Position numbers and translations under genes: made by a program
Origin: Dermacentor variabilis
Taxonomy: Eukaryota; Arthropoda; Arachnida; Ixodida; Ixodidae
Assembly: GCF_050947875.1 (NCBI RefSeq)
Contig: NC_134571.1
Span: 223,954,024-224,018,023, forward strand
Direction of reading: 5' to 3'
DNA: 64,000 nt
The notes under the pieces: generated by a model
The model's input: only the letters and a program-made list of their open reading frames with translations
Databases searched by the model: none
What the model was told of the DNA's origin: nothing
Part shown: positions 49,561 to 62,122 of the stretch, piece after piece
Position numbering within the stretch: the stretch's first letter is position 1
How the letters are laid out: the number at the start of each line of letters is the position of its first letter

Positions 49561-50824
49561 GCCATTGCTGATGATGATATAGTTTGTACTACTCGTCTAC
49601 ATTTTTGTATCACTGGACAAGACGCCACATTTTTCGGCTATGAGCCATTGCAGTACGCTACTTGAGGCTTTCGCCTTTTAAAGACAGCAGCCATATTCTG
49701 AAGGCACCGTCATAGTGCCCGGTAAGCTTACGAACAATGGCGCAGTAGCGGCAACCATGTTATTATGACAGCGTAATATTTGCGGCCATGGCTTACAGCT
49801 GAAGTTTCATTAGTCCTGTATATTCTTTTGGGAAGTGAGCATATATTAATGCTGCATGCACATATGGGTTAAACTGCTAACTTATTATCGTATAGCAAAG
49901 GCCGTACTATTTATGAACATCAAAAGCAACATCAAAGAAAACACGGCCGGCGGAAAGAACATAAAACTGTAACCGTAGTTGTAGCCACAGTTGCGCACAG
50001 CGCGCGTGCGCTGGTGGCTGCTGCGTCAAGCCGAGGCGTGCCAGTTCGTTCGTGAATGACCGATGCGTTTTTAAGGAGCCCGTGGTGTTAGTGTCTGCAC
50101 ACTGTGGATGCATCTGTGGATGCTGTTGCGACTTCAAAAGCAATGAAAGGTAATTTTTTTTTACCCTTGTGGCTTTGTCGATTCATTAGTGCGCATCGAT
50201 GTACGGTGTTTTCACTGCGTCGATTCTACCACTGGGAGGTAGTCTACTTATGTATGCTTCTAGTGGAGTACTTTGTCATCGACCCGTTTGTTGCGCGTGT
50301 TGCAGCAATGGCATACCTGCTTCCGGCAATGCCGTACAAAATTTCCGCTTATAGTTCTTCCTTATCTGCACGCAGTTCTGATGTAATACGCGGAACATCT
50401 TTTGCAGTTTTTGCGTGCTTTCTGTTTGTTGTTCATGTCAAGAGCCGTCACTTTTCAGTGGTGAAACATTTTGAGGTACGATGCGGCTCCTTGTCCTAAA
50501 TTAGTTTGGCAGAGGCGCAGCCACATTATTCCAATTTGGAAGCAAATATTTCCACCTCACTATTTTCTCAGCACAAATTTAGTGGTAGGGGCTAGCACTC
50601 CTGCTTTTAAATGATTCTATACGTGTTAATTTCTATGCGCAGTGATTTCACCACTTGCTAAAAAGGACATCCTCGGGTCCAAGGCCTCTGACAATCAAGA
50701 TTGCTGACGATCTCAAAAGGGAATGTGCAATAATACATTCTTAGCTAATAAATTCTAGGAATGTTTTGCAGTTGTATTGTTTTTTGTTTTTATGTATCTG
50801 ATGCGTCCAGTATACCATAATCTA
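49561..50824. other. No gene seen
   Basis: A 131-codon open frame at 50104-50499 has hydrophobic stretches (YLCMLLVEYFVIDPF, FAVFACFLFVV), but no homology is recognised and there is no supporting splice or promoter signal, so I leave it out. Confidence 0.5.
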
Positions 50825-51238
50825 CACAGCAAGAACATATTGGCACCCTTAAGGGTGTTTTCTTGTCGCACAGGTCACACCCCCACCTTTAGGGCCTTAC
50901 AAAAATGTATAGACGAAGACAAAAATGAGGTCTAACTAGACGTGTGGTGACAAAAGATGTAGTTGAAAACTATGTAATTGCTCTGAAAGCATTGCGCGCT
51001 GAGAAATATCCGACAGAAGAGTTCCATATCTATCCATCTGAAATTCTCCTGCCGGATATTTCTCTGCGCCCAATGCTGTCAGAATGATTACATAGTTTTC
51101 AGCTACGTGTTTTGTCATCGCACGTCTAGTTAGAATTCCTCTTTGTCGTCCTCTATAAATTTTTGTAACGCCCTAACGGTAGGGGTGCTACTAGTGCAAC
51201 TAGAAAACACTGTTACGGGCGTGCAAAATTTTACAGTG
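50825..51238. mobile_element. Palindromic MITE, about 414 bp, TA flanks
   Basis: The left half (50825 to about 51010) and the right half (about 51050 to 51238) are imperfect inverted copies: GGGCCTTACAAAAATGTATA pairs with the right-side TATAAATTTTTGTAACGCCC, and ACTATGTAATTGCTCTGAAA with its inverse near 51080. Ends are CACAG and CAGTG flanked by TA. No coding capacity. Confidence 0.8.
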
Positions 51239-51279
51239 TATAGCTCAGGTGCTTTTGCTCCGCAGTCTAAGAGGCTACA

Positions 51280-51527
51280 TACCCGCCCTGGGTGCTTATT
51301 GGCTATGGTGTTGAGCTCCTAATCACGAGGTCGGGGGATCGAATTCCGGCCACGACGGCCGCATTTCGATGGGTGCGAAATGCGAGAAAAAAAAAACGTG
51401 TACTTAGATTTAGGTGCACGTTAAAGAACCCCACGTGGTTCCAATTTCTGGAGTCCCCCGCTACGGCGAGCCTCATAATCAGAAAGTGCTTTTGGCGCGT
51501 AAAACACCATAATTTAATTTTTTAAAT
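51280..51527 (+). mobile_element. tRNA-derived tick SINE (Ruka-like)
   Basis: The sequence has a tRNA-like head with CCCTGGGTGC and GGGATCGAATTCCGGCC (B box at about 51336), then the body CATTTCGATGGGTGCGAAAT, AGGTGCACGTTAAAGAACCC, TCATAATCAGAAAGTG and the tail CCATAATTTAATTTTTT. The flanks GGCTACA at 51273-51279 and 51528-51534 are a TSD. I recognise the body as the common ixodid tick SINE from memory; I did not search. Confidence 0.8.
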
Positions 51528-51638
51528 GGCTACAGACACTCATATTTACACATAGCACTATTAGTGTATGGGTCTGAGGATCCATGTCACAAATTAAACA
51601 TTGACTTTCACAATGATAGACCGATAGAGTTATTAGGC

Positions 51639-52241
51639 TTATACCCCAGTCACACGGGCACGCAACGATGCTTTGATGTTAGAAGCATAGAGCTTTCAAA
51701 CATTATTTCAAGGCATATACGCCAGTGCTACACGGTTTCCAGGTGGTCTCCGCTGAAGCTATTAGCAGAAACCATAACGTATTCTAAAACCCAAAAGTGA
51801 CAAGGAAACCAGAAAGCTGACGACGGGAAGAAAAAGAACGTTGGCCTTTCGATGCGTAACAACCGATAACCAAATGCCACCCATGTTGCCTCGATGTTGC
51901 TGATGGCAACTGGCCGTGCCGGCACTCGTGTACCGGCGCTTTCATGATTGAAGCTGCGGGTGTGAGGAGAATATTCAGTGCTTAGAAACTTCCATGATAC
52001 AGTCAAACATGATTTAATTTGTTAAAAATTGAACTTCCATACTTATACATTTTTTTTCTTCTGTCGGACGTCCTCTAGCCTCAAAAGTATTCCCTCGAGA
52101 TTTCGAAGGACAAACGTGAACTCCTTTGAAATCAAAGCTCCCTTGACTAGGCCTTCTTCATTTGACCGCTCGTGTCTTCCCTTGAAGTAAAGTATCTTTA
52201 GCTCAAAGGACTTTGAGAGTGTCTGTGTGACTGGGGTATAA
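51639..52241. mobile_element. TIR element, about 603 bp, unclassified
   Basis: The left end TTATACCCCAGTCACACGGG and the inverse of the right end (52241-52219) match over about 23 bp with two mismatches. Further inner similarity around CTTTGA is weak. No transposase ORF. The TTATA/TATAA edges are palindromic, so the TSD cannot be read. Confidence 0.6.
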
Positions 52242-53690
52242 TATATTGATAGAGCCTATTAGGTTAACAGACGTATAAAACTAATATAACAAGTTTTGCT
52301 AGGGACATGCACAACAGACACCTCTGCGTTGAGCGTGGCCGCTGGCAGAACCATTGCAATGAATTTGCAGCCTACTATGGTGTTAGGATTGGGGTGCAAT
52401 AACTACGAGATACACTGCCCCGTGTTATCATTTGGTATTTTTGTTGGTGGCGAGATTGCCACTTCATGTCTCTGCGGTGGCAACACGTAGGGCGTTTAAG
52501 GCTAATTGCATTAACGTCGACGTTCATCGCGAGATTCGTTCTGCCAGATTTTTTTCAGATGGCACTTTTCAATATTTTCATCCGGAAGAGGTGAAGTTGA
52601 GAGTATGACGGAAGCCCGTCTGGTCGGCATGGTGCATACTTAAAAGGTCTGGACACCTACCAAAAATGGTTTAAAATAGTTATTTACGTTATTTACGTAA
52701 GAGCGACCAATAGCAGCAGAGGTGGTCATGCATGGAGCCCGAAGATTATTGCGGCCGGAGCCGAAGGTAGCCAGTCTTCGTTCAAGGGCACTGGCTGCAC
52801 ACAAAATCTTGCTGTTGGATCTCGTAAAAACAGGGAAACAAAATCTGCACATAAGAGGGGAAAAAAAGCAAGACAGAAAATGAGAATGTGCAAATTGGAA
52901 CTTCAATTAGCAATATGTTCCAAGCAAGAAGACTTTCTCACACTAAAAGTAAATTTAAGCACTGCTATTTTTGAAAGTACCTTAAAGCACTGGGTTGTTA
53001 AGGGATGTATGTGATGATGTTTAAGATTACTAGTATATTTCTTGGCATATAGATATTAAAATGCAGAGCAGAGTAAGACAAGGAACTCCCCTCAAATTAA
53101 TATATGGAGTTTCGCCAATAAAGGGACTCCTGCAAACTTGTCAAGCAACCCAGGTAGCACACAAAGTCCTAAAAACGTCGATTTCAGAGATGCATTGGGT
53201 GAAACATATTTCGACCTTTTCGGTCGTTTTATAGACTCCTCATCAGACTAGTCAGACTATATTTCATCGTTAGAACGTCTTACCAAATGTTTCCAAAAGA
53301 CTTTTTGTCATCGTCTTCCCGAAACCCTATTAAAGTTATGTTTTTGGCGGGAAAGCTTCTTTTTGTTTTTTCGTAGCCGAGTAATACTGCCCCCGCAGCC
53401 GTTAGAAGGTCGCGGTATACAAGGCAGCTGCAGCGCGGGAGGTCGAGCGGCGAGCTGCCTGAGTGCCGTCCGTAATATTGCGAGATAGGTTGAGGGAACC
53501 AAAGAACTTGTCACAGCGTGTGCATTCTCCGCTTTCCGTGGCGGCCGGTGTGTGGTAAATTCGTGGTTGCTAGCTGTTAGCAGGCATCTCAATTTGGGAG
53601 CAGTTGCCAGAGATGCTGTTACTCGTGCTTATAGCCGTAATTGATGAAAAGTGGCGCAAACGGTAGCATTCATCCCCTACCAGTGCCACG
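52242..53690. other. No gene; two possible Penelope scraps
   Basis: 52606-52624 (ATGACGGAAGCCCGTCTGG) matches the start of the Penelope element at 25508. At 53190-53290 the minus strand reads CTGATGAGGAGTCTATAAAA then CGACCGAAAAGGTCGAAATA, like the 'DEDLxxxRKRSKY' style tail sequence that often marks Penelope ends. Both are short. Confidence 0.35.
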
Positions 53691-53831
53691 CTTTCAAAAA
53701 ATGAAGCGCCGACGGTAACGGCACACTAAGAAGGAACAAAAGACAGGACAAGGCGCTTTGTTCGTCTAGCGCCTTGTCCTGTCTTTTGTTCCTTCTTAGT
53801 GTGCCGTTACCGTCGGCGCTTCTTTTGAAAG
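53691..53831. repeat. Perfect 55-bp inverted repeat with a 10-base loop
   Basis: The arm 53703-53757 is the exact reverse complement of 53768-53822. The loop is TTGTTCGTCT. After a 3-base bulge (AAT at 53700-53702) nine more pairs form (CTTTCAAAA with TTTTGAAAG). The whole hairpin spans 53691-53831. Confidence 0.95.
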
Positions 53832-56223
53832 GTGTGCACCAACTAGCCTCACAATGTATTTTTACAAGTGCCACCCCAGTATGTGCAGCGTTGATGTTCG
53901 TATTTATTTGAGGCATCTATTTAGCTATTGTGTCGTGAATACTTGAAGTAGAAATCTGTCTTGAGGGCTCATAATACTGCTAATATTAGGTTGTCAGCAA
54001 GTTTCTCAAGTGGCATCCACTTGCATGCTGCTCTACGATAGTTGACAGGCCGTGAGTTACTCCGACGTCTTCTGACATCTGTGGACAGACTGAACAAGTC
54101 CTTTGTAAACCTAAAGCGTGGGGAAACGGGCACAAAAAAGCTTTTGTGAGGAATTCATTAAAGGCATCAACGTGTATGTGCGCAACATTCCATTGGCTTC
54201 GCTTTTGTTTTTCTGTAAAGAATTAAGAATAGCCACAAATGCGCCTTATATGAATTTCTTATATGCGAGGTAAATAAATCGCGTTAAAGGGCCCCTTACC
54301 AGGTCCGGACATTTTGAACTGAGAAGCGCCGTGCCTACAATGCGCGCTGACGTTCGTGCGCCGCTCCCCTTCGCGTGCGCCGTGCTCCCAGTAGGAGTGT
54401 CTCCGCATATCGCACTACTGTGCTTACGTACATGGCAGTGCTGTGACGTCGCTCATAGTGGCACGTGAATTCGAGAATTATACAGGCCAACATCTGCTAT
54501 TTGTGCATGCTTGTACTTCAATAGACGAAATAAAGTTTAGAGAAAAAATAAAACACCCAAACCGAATGTCTGCGTTTTCTTGTTTTGCTTCGCATCGCAG
54601 CAAGAAAGATCTTCCGTTTCATCTGCTTGTCGACACGTCGTGCATTCATGTGCTTAGACAGCGAAACTATGTAATTTTCTACCGTGTTCCAGCACGCGGC
54701 CGTGCTCTTTGATCTGCTTGCGTCTGCACCAGTATTGGCGCAGCGCTGACTTATACTGCCAGCTAGGTGTTCTCGTGCACAGCGCGCGAAACCGTGCTCT
54801 GCGAGAAACCAGACAAACGCAACAGCTCGCGCGGGATGCCGTCGGCACAAGGGCGCCGCGCAGCAAAATAGCGACGAAAAAGACGAAGGCGTGGCCCGCG
54901 ACGTATGCGTCACGCCATCCTCAAGCTCCGGTATGGGACAACGCAAGGAATGAATTTTGCTTGCGGAGGCTAGACGGGGCAAGTGGAAAGAGTAGAGAAA
55001 TTTAGCTTGTGCCGGTAAGCCGCCCCGTTAGCGTTTGGAGGTTTTGCCGGGTGTGAACTGCGCATGCACGTGCCCGTACATGGTCGATCCGCCCGTCCGT
55101 TCCGCCCTAGCCCGCCCGCGTGCGGAGGCCCAAAAGGCGGATGGTGGCGCAAAATTCGATGCACGCTCAATCCGCACGAGCGGATCGCACGCGCACTCCT
55201 GTTGGGCGACGCGGCCTGTTGACAGCTGGCAACCGTTCGGCGGAGCAAAGGTGTTCAAGGTTGGCAACGACCTTTGACAGCAGACGACACTGGCATATTT
55301 TTGCAGATGTGATTTCAAGTTTCCGCGACCCGGTGAAAATGCGACTCTATGCTGCCACATTCTGTTCTGCAGCCGTATGTGTTGCATTGGCACCGTCATC
55401 CTTCTCCGAAACAATGCACAGTCTTATCTGCGCCACCTTTTACAGATGTATTGCAATGCCATCATGTCGCAGCACGCGAAATATTCTAGGATGCTTACTT
55501 TCAGTGCGCGCTGCCTTGGCTGGTTGAACAAAACCTCAATAATTATCCAACGCGCTGCGTTCTGCGTCACGCGAAACTGATAGTGTCGCCGGTAGCGCGG
55601 TGGCGCGGTTTCTGTAGTCCTAGTGACAGCTTGTAAGAATACGGAACACACGCTCCTCTGTCGCGGAATGCATTTGCGTAGGTCGCCAAGACACACCTTT
55701 TTACCATTAAGCACACGTTTGAGGCTCCGAGTACAGCTTGCTGATACGCTTGCTTGTGCTTTTTTTTTCACTCTGCCAATTTTAAGAGTGCTTAAGGCAA
55801 TTGGATGCACGGAATGCCTTTTCCTTTTTTACAGATGTAAAGGCACCAAAGATGACGCATGAAACAAGCACCTTAAAAATTTAATACTTGTTGCTTGTAA
55901 CTTTCCAAACAAAATATAACCTTAAATGATGTGCTCAGCGATGAATGAAGTTCTCACCGTGTGCAGAAATGTTGTGCATGAGTGGTTAACTTGAGGCAGC
56001 AAGGAATTAAAGGGTAAGCAGTGAGTGTTCAATTCATTATGACTGGCATAAAAGCAATATGTATGTATAGCGGTGACATTATGCAGATATATACTCATGA
56101 GAAGTTTCCAAGGGGGGTATATATTTGAAAGAATATAATTTACATTGCTGATAAGAAAACTTATTTTGAGTGAAATCGAACAATTGCATTCTTTCTTGCC
56201 AGCCTGAGTGGCCAATATGTTGC
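53832..56223. other. No gene seen; GC-rich patch
   Basis: The patch 54770-55280 is CpG-rich. It contains GTGCCCGTACATGGTCGATC at 55068, which recurs in inverse form at 61915. A tick-style repeat fragment (TTAAAGGGCCCCTTACCAGG) lies at about 54285. Other sequence is unassigned. Confidence 0.45.
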
Positions 56224-56238
56224 CACCTTACTACTTAA
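56224..56238. repeat. Target-site duplication (left) of the minus-strand SINE
   Basis: CACCTTACTACTTAA, identical to 56398-56412. Confidence 0.9.
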
Positions 56239-56397
56239 TAATAATAATATTTGGGGTTTTACGTGCCAAAACCACTTTCTGATTATGAGCCACGCCGTAG
56301 TGGAGGACTCCGGAAATTTTGACCACCTGGGGTTCTTTAACGTGCGCCTAAATCTAAGCACACGGGTGTTTTCGCATTTCGCCCCCATCGAAATGCG
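56239..56397 (-). mobile_element. Ruka-like SINE, 5'-truncated (no tRNA head)
   Basis: On the minus strand it begins CGCATTTCGATGGGGGCGAA and continues through the same body blocks as the SINE at 51280, ending in TAAT units. The perfect 15-bp TSD at its edges shows it inserted in this truncated form, so its tRNA-derived head was lost before or during insertion. Confidence 0.85.
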
Positions 56398-56412
56398 CAC
56401 CTTACTACTTAA

Positions 56413-59400
56413 CATACCTAATTTAACATTTCAACAATGTACAAACATTACCAAAGCGCACAAAATTAAGCAGTACCTTGACAGGCTTGCTCCCTCTCTC
56501 ACCCATGGCACCAAACAAGGATGTTCGACTTGAGACTGTTTGTTTGATACTGCCAGGGTCATACATGCGTATCCTATTTTGATTGCTCTACATATAAAAG
56601 ATAAGCTCTACTCAGGTTATATGAGTTAGTTGGGCATGGACTGCATGTTGTTTATGTATTTATGCACTAACAACCTAGCTAGCTCATGCACAGACATATT
56701 TTAGGAAAATGAAAAATGCATAGCAGAACACAAACAGCTGGTCAGTGCCTGTATTTATTTGAAAGCAAACCGAGATTATGGAGTGTAGCTTAGCAGTGAG
56801 TTCAGTGACCTCTTGTCGTGTGAAAATGTTGATTTAGTTAGCAGTTTTGTGTTTGCCTTTCTTAATTAGTTGCTGTTTTAACATGCACATGACACTAAAA
56901 ATGAAGGCACATAGCGCGGAAGACAGGGCCACACAAGAAGTGAGGAAACATTCATTGCCATTTTTTTATTTGCATAACAAACCAGCGAATAGTTCCTTAG
57001 GTTCAGTTTTGTCAGAAATGCACAAGGTGTTCTGCGTAAAACTGAAAGATTGTTGTGCTCCATTACCTATTCACTGTTCGGGTAGCCAAATGAATGATAC
57101 CCCCTTTAGCACTGTGAGAGCACAGAAATTGGCAGTCAAGAGGCCGCAGTGGCTCAGCCTATGTGCCAAATGTAAGATTGTTCCAGAAGAAAGCATGGAT
57201 ACTGGTGTATTGGGTATGCATTCGCATCTACTACTCAAATGCACACCATCACAAGTAATCTTTGATTCCTTGATGCATTGCTCACCATTGTACAGACCTT
57301 GTCTCAGCATTGTGTGTGTGCAGTAATATAACTTGGCAAGTCTAAGCTGTGGTTATTCAGTCCACTGGGAAGCAACTTTGCATGTGGGTTAGATAATATA
57401 ATGCTCCTACATATCGGTCAGCTTAGTCTTATGAGCCGCTTTGTTTACTAGTCGTTCACTGTTATGCCTGGACTATACAGTGCCACTGGACAATGGTGTA
57501 TTCCTGCAGGCATGCTAGAACAGCTTGGATATGCACAAACATCAATTTACATTGCGCTTAAATTATGGTGGTGTAGATTTGCTCTCAGAAAGTGCTTATA
57601 AGCATGACTGCTGAGAATTCAAAAAAGCGTTTGAAATTTAAGGGTGGATACTCAGCTTTGCAGGTGTGACATTTTACATTTATAGTGAAAGGACACATCG
57701 ATGGACAGGAAGGATACCACACAAATCCTCGTGTTGTGATCTCGCAGTCACAGTGCAAGTAGTTTTCTGTGGTTTTTAGCTATGAACATGTGAAGCAATC
57801 AGTAAATTCAAAACTGTATTAAGTAAACTGAGACACCATGAAAAGCAACATAACACTAATGTGTACACATTTTTTTGTCACATCAGCTCTTTGTGGTGCA
57901 CGTCAAATATGTATACACGCTATTTGTAGCTTCATGTATGTAGTAGCATGCATGTAGCATGTATTTCACATTGAGAGCTCAGAATGTTCAATGGACAAGG
58001 TTTTTAATGTGTCAGACATACTTATGGTACCTTGTCCAATGCTTTGCACATAGATAGCTATGCTTGGCTCAACTTTAGTAGCACATTCGTAAGGGACTAC
58101 TACATGCAAAATCAGTTTTGCACCTCTCCTTTGATATTCTACCCTCCGACACAGAAGTACAGACTTGAATTTTTATTTATGTCAATATTTAAAAGGCAAA
58201 CAGGTTTTCGACATCACAGGTCTCAATCTTCCACACAGGGCACTTACTGCATGTTCTAAATGTGCATTAATTGCCGATGGTATATCTTCTGATGTGAAAA
58301 TAGTTTGTTCGACATAGTTTTACCTGTTTTTTTTAACTTACCCATAATTTATCTGCCCTACTTGTATATACCTCCTTCAGTACTGGTATCTGTGATGTGC
58401 CTTCATTAGCGCAGTAAATGTTGTGCAAGCTGTTAATTCATAAAGTAGGAATCCTATCCAATATAAACAAGAAACTTGCAGGCAAGGTAATCACGACAAA
58501 ACAGTTGAGAAGGTGGTGCTAATCTACTTGTTTTCGCTTGTGATAGCACAAGTGTTCCCACTTGTGCTGCTGGATGGTAGTGACCGATATGCTCGCGAAG
58601 GTTTGGGTCATTCACATTTCAAGGGATGAGTAACTGTGACATACGTGCAACATCTTCCTCTGCCGATATCAATGACTTAACTGAGGTTGGTTGACTCAGT
58701 TATGTTGGATGACTTAAATGTGGCAGGTTTAGCTGTGTGATTATTGGTGTAGCTGAAGTACTGTATCACACATAGTTTCAGCACACTACCCGATTGGCGA
58801 AAAACATGCAGGAATTGGTCTTTGAGGTATTGCTTCAGTGGTGGCTTTCCACTAAATTGACTGTTGAAGAGGCCGATTTCACTTCATCGAAAGGCCCATG
58901 TGAAAAGTAGCCTAGAACTCATGACGCGAAATACTGTCACCATGCGTGACTGAAGAACAACACGTGACAGAAAAATGAGCAGTGTAATTAATCTCACTAG
59001 TATACAAAGAATTGCAGCTGCATTCAGTATTTCACTGCTGGTATACTAAACACTAACCTTTATATGAGTTGTTTGGATGGCATAACCAACAAGTTCCCTC
59101 TAATAAGCTATGGCAAAAGTTAAGTAAAGAGCTAGTAGCCCAGGAACTGCATTGGCCTAAAATATGCATTCTCACATGCATTGAATACATTTCCTAAATT
59201 GGTTTACATACAGGTATGAAATGCTGTAACTGCACCATGTGATAAAATTCCAATAGGATCAGCTGAATACCACATAGAACATCTTTAATGGGTATAGTTG
59301 GTGCAACGGGCCTTGATATTAGAAGTTGTTCTGTTTTATTGACACACACATGCACGTTAATGCAAGGTACACATACATTTGTGTTTACGTGTTACTGTGT

Positions 59401-61690
59401 GCATCAAATGAACAGCACCACTTATGCAACAAGCCATAAGGACAAATAAATTTTTCGTAACAGTCTAATTCCTATTAGCTACGCAGTGATTTTTTTCTCA
59501 CCTGTAGCAACTCAACTCCGTGCCTAAGTTAAGCTGATGTTGTTAATCTCAGCTAGACATGGGTGTCATGTCCAGAATATCATAAAATAAAGAAGTTACC
59601 ATGTGTACGGGCCCAAAATTGATGGATTGGCAATATCTTGTCTGGCTGGGTAGTAAATTTCTGTCAAAAAAAAAAAAAACAATTCAGCACACTGACAAAG
59701 CAGTGGGGCTAACATAATATAGGGAGCAGACGCTCTGCCTGCAGAGTCACTTGAAAATTTTGCCAGCAGTTCGTCCTCATTGGCTGGCTTCGGTCACATA
59801 ACTAATGCTGACATAACTGTGAAAATTTGTGTTCAGAATAAACTCATAGCAGCCAATAGGTCCGTTTTATATTGTGATAGTAGCTGACTTCTCAGGGGCA
59901 ATGCCCTGTGGCCATGAACATGCTAAAGAATGACAAGAGGCGAGGTCCCCCTTTCCATAGTCTGGCACTGCAGCTGAAAACGGTTCAGTTCATGACGAGT
60001 GCAACCGTGGCCTATTCAAAATAAAGATCAGTCTGATAGCCTCTTAGAGCGTCCAACATCCCACACCCACGAATGATAGGTAGCAGTAAGCTTACTGGAA
60101 GATGAAAGTGCACTGAAAAAACATTTAATGGACATACTTTGCAGGCCCAAGTCAGTTTAATGCACACTATTTGCTAATGAATGTTGGCAGAATGAACACG
60201 AGGAAAGAAAATAAAACAGTTGTCAGGCATATAATGCTCGTACTTGTGCTATTGTTCACTTTAAACTGAAGGCTCGTGCCAAAACAGGTGACACGAACCA
60301 GATAATCAAATAGGGTGGATATACAAAGTAACGGCAAACGTTCGCTTACACAATTCTGCCTGCATTAGTAACGTGACCATGGCTGACCAGTGAGGAAGAA
60401 CTCTGGGCAAAATTTCTTTCACGCCGTTCTGCTGGCTGCTAGCAGAATATTACATAACACCATACCTGTGACACTTGCTTACTTGTTACTGCTCGTCCTA
60501 TGTGTTCATTTTTACATTCATATTAATTTTTGTCAGCAAACGTAAAATTTTTACTTATGAAGAAGGTAGTGTCCAGTTCTTACGTATAACATATTCATCT
60601 ACCATGCCACTGGTGTCTTCACAAACAGACTCTGTGCTTAGTCACTAGTCAAAAACAAGCAGCACAGATTTTTGGATATGTAAGCCGCTTGCATCAGAAA
60701 CTATGAAGCAATTTACTTCGTGAAATCTAGAAATTCTTGCTCTTCACGCTAATGTCCACATTATGAAAATCAAGGCTGCCAGAAATTTTCATTCATGACA
60801 TTAGTGCTCTCAGTCGTGTCCACATTTCACGACAGCGCTGAACGTCTTGACGTATGCAATTATTATAAATGTTCCCTAATTTCCCCCAACCGATAGAAGC
60901 ATCTTCAACCGTGCAGTAGCAACTTTTGAAAGAAACGATTGATGTACGACGCAGAAAAGGCCGGTGTGATAGGGCTTATCTGTAAGGGTACTAAATATGA
61001 AAACGCGATCGGCAACATTTCTGCACAGTTCACTTCTGAGCAAACGCACATCGCGTACAACGAGCACTTCTACACCCAGCAACGCTGCGACACATCGCAC
61101 ATACATATCACGGTTTGTAGCTTGCGAACACATTTCTTAACAGCAACAACACAGCTCGAACGTCGCCGTCACCTCGGCGCGTCGCAGCCGGCAAAACGGC
61201 ACACACGCAGTATAGCACACGCAGAATGCCAGCGATAACGAGGCGATAAAAACTTATCGCTACTGATCATATCATTACTTATGAAAGTTGCGAAGGGCTG
61301 GCGTTCAGCACTTCGCGGCAACTATCCGCATACACATAACAGAAACCAAACGTGTTCGCGGGGTGCGCTAATCGTACGCTACTTATTTCGCCATGCACTC
61401 AACATGTGTCCTGCTCAGAATGAACGTGTATGTGATGGACTTCTCGTCTGCGACGCACACGCGAAGCATGGCACAAGAAATCACGAAGTCGACGGCTTCA
61501 AATATTTCGTCCAACGCTCTTGTAAACACAACACACACTTCCTGTGCTCGGCCTGTTTCTGTTGGCGATCGCAAGCACTAATGAGGTCTGGAGGGGTGCA
61601 CCGGCTTGGCTGCTTTCGATGACTATCTCCGTGGGTGCCAGATATCTCTAGTAAAAATCACAATTAAAAAGGAAAAAAATAGACTGTTTC
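56413..61690. other. About 5.3 kb with no recognised feature
   Basis: AT-rich single-copy-looking DNA. The longest open frames (56847-57326, 159 codons; 60939-61238, 99 codons) carry no motif I recognise and no supporting signals. An A13 run lies near 59667. Confidence 0.5.
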
Positions 61691-61930
61691 TGACGCGGCT
61701 GTAGCTTAGGCCTTCCGTCCCCGCTTCGCTTCGCTTCGAGCACGCGCCATGTTTGCTGTGACGACAGCCGACACCGTCCGCCTCTTACCAGCCAATGAGA
61801 GACGAGCAGGCGTGCGGATGGGAAAGTTGCGACCGCTCCTCGCTTACCACTAGAGAGCCATCAGCACGCGGGCGGACGAGGGCGGAACGGACGGGCGGAT
61901 TGACCATGTACGGGCCCTTAGACGCCGGTG
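61691..61930. promoter_or_regulatory. Possible CpG-rich promoter region
   Basis: CpG-rich stretch with a CCAAT-type AGCCAATGAGAG at 61791 and an ATG on the minus strand at 61750 (CAAACATGGCGCG context), but the minus-strand frame stops after 14 codons. It contains the inverse of the 55063-55126 repeat, so it may be a repeat and not a promoter. Confidence 0.25.
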
Positions 61931-62122
61931 GCCGGTAAACCGAACCTCGACGCGACTGACAATATGGGTTGACCGAGGTTCAGTCCATAGGAGGGCACGA
62001 AACAAAACACGTTTGCTTGTAATTCGCGATTGAGCATACTTCCTAGTTAATTAGCTCAATGAAATTTAGAAGGACTAGAGTTGTATTCTAGCGGACAAAC
62101 ATGGGGCTGTCCAAGATACGTA

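Noticed and set aside
49286..49665. Overlapping frames rich in Phe, Leu and Ser
   Set aside because: They arise from the pyrimidine-rich low-complexity tract.
50104..50499. 131-codon open frame with hydrophobic segments
   Set aside because: No recognisable motif, no upstream promoter or splice signal, and composition like the flanks.
56847..57326. 159-codon open frame
   Set aside because: AT-rich region, no domain recognised, antisense frames of similar length; likely chance.
61750..61930. Start of a host gene on the minus strand
   Set aside because: The ATG in good context leads to only 14 codons and the region shares a dispersed repeat with 55063-55126; kept only as a low-confidence promoter-like region.
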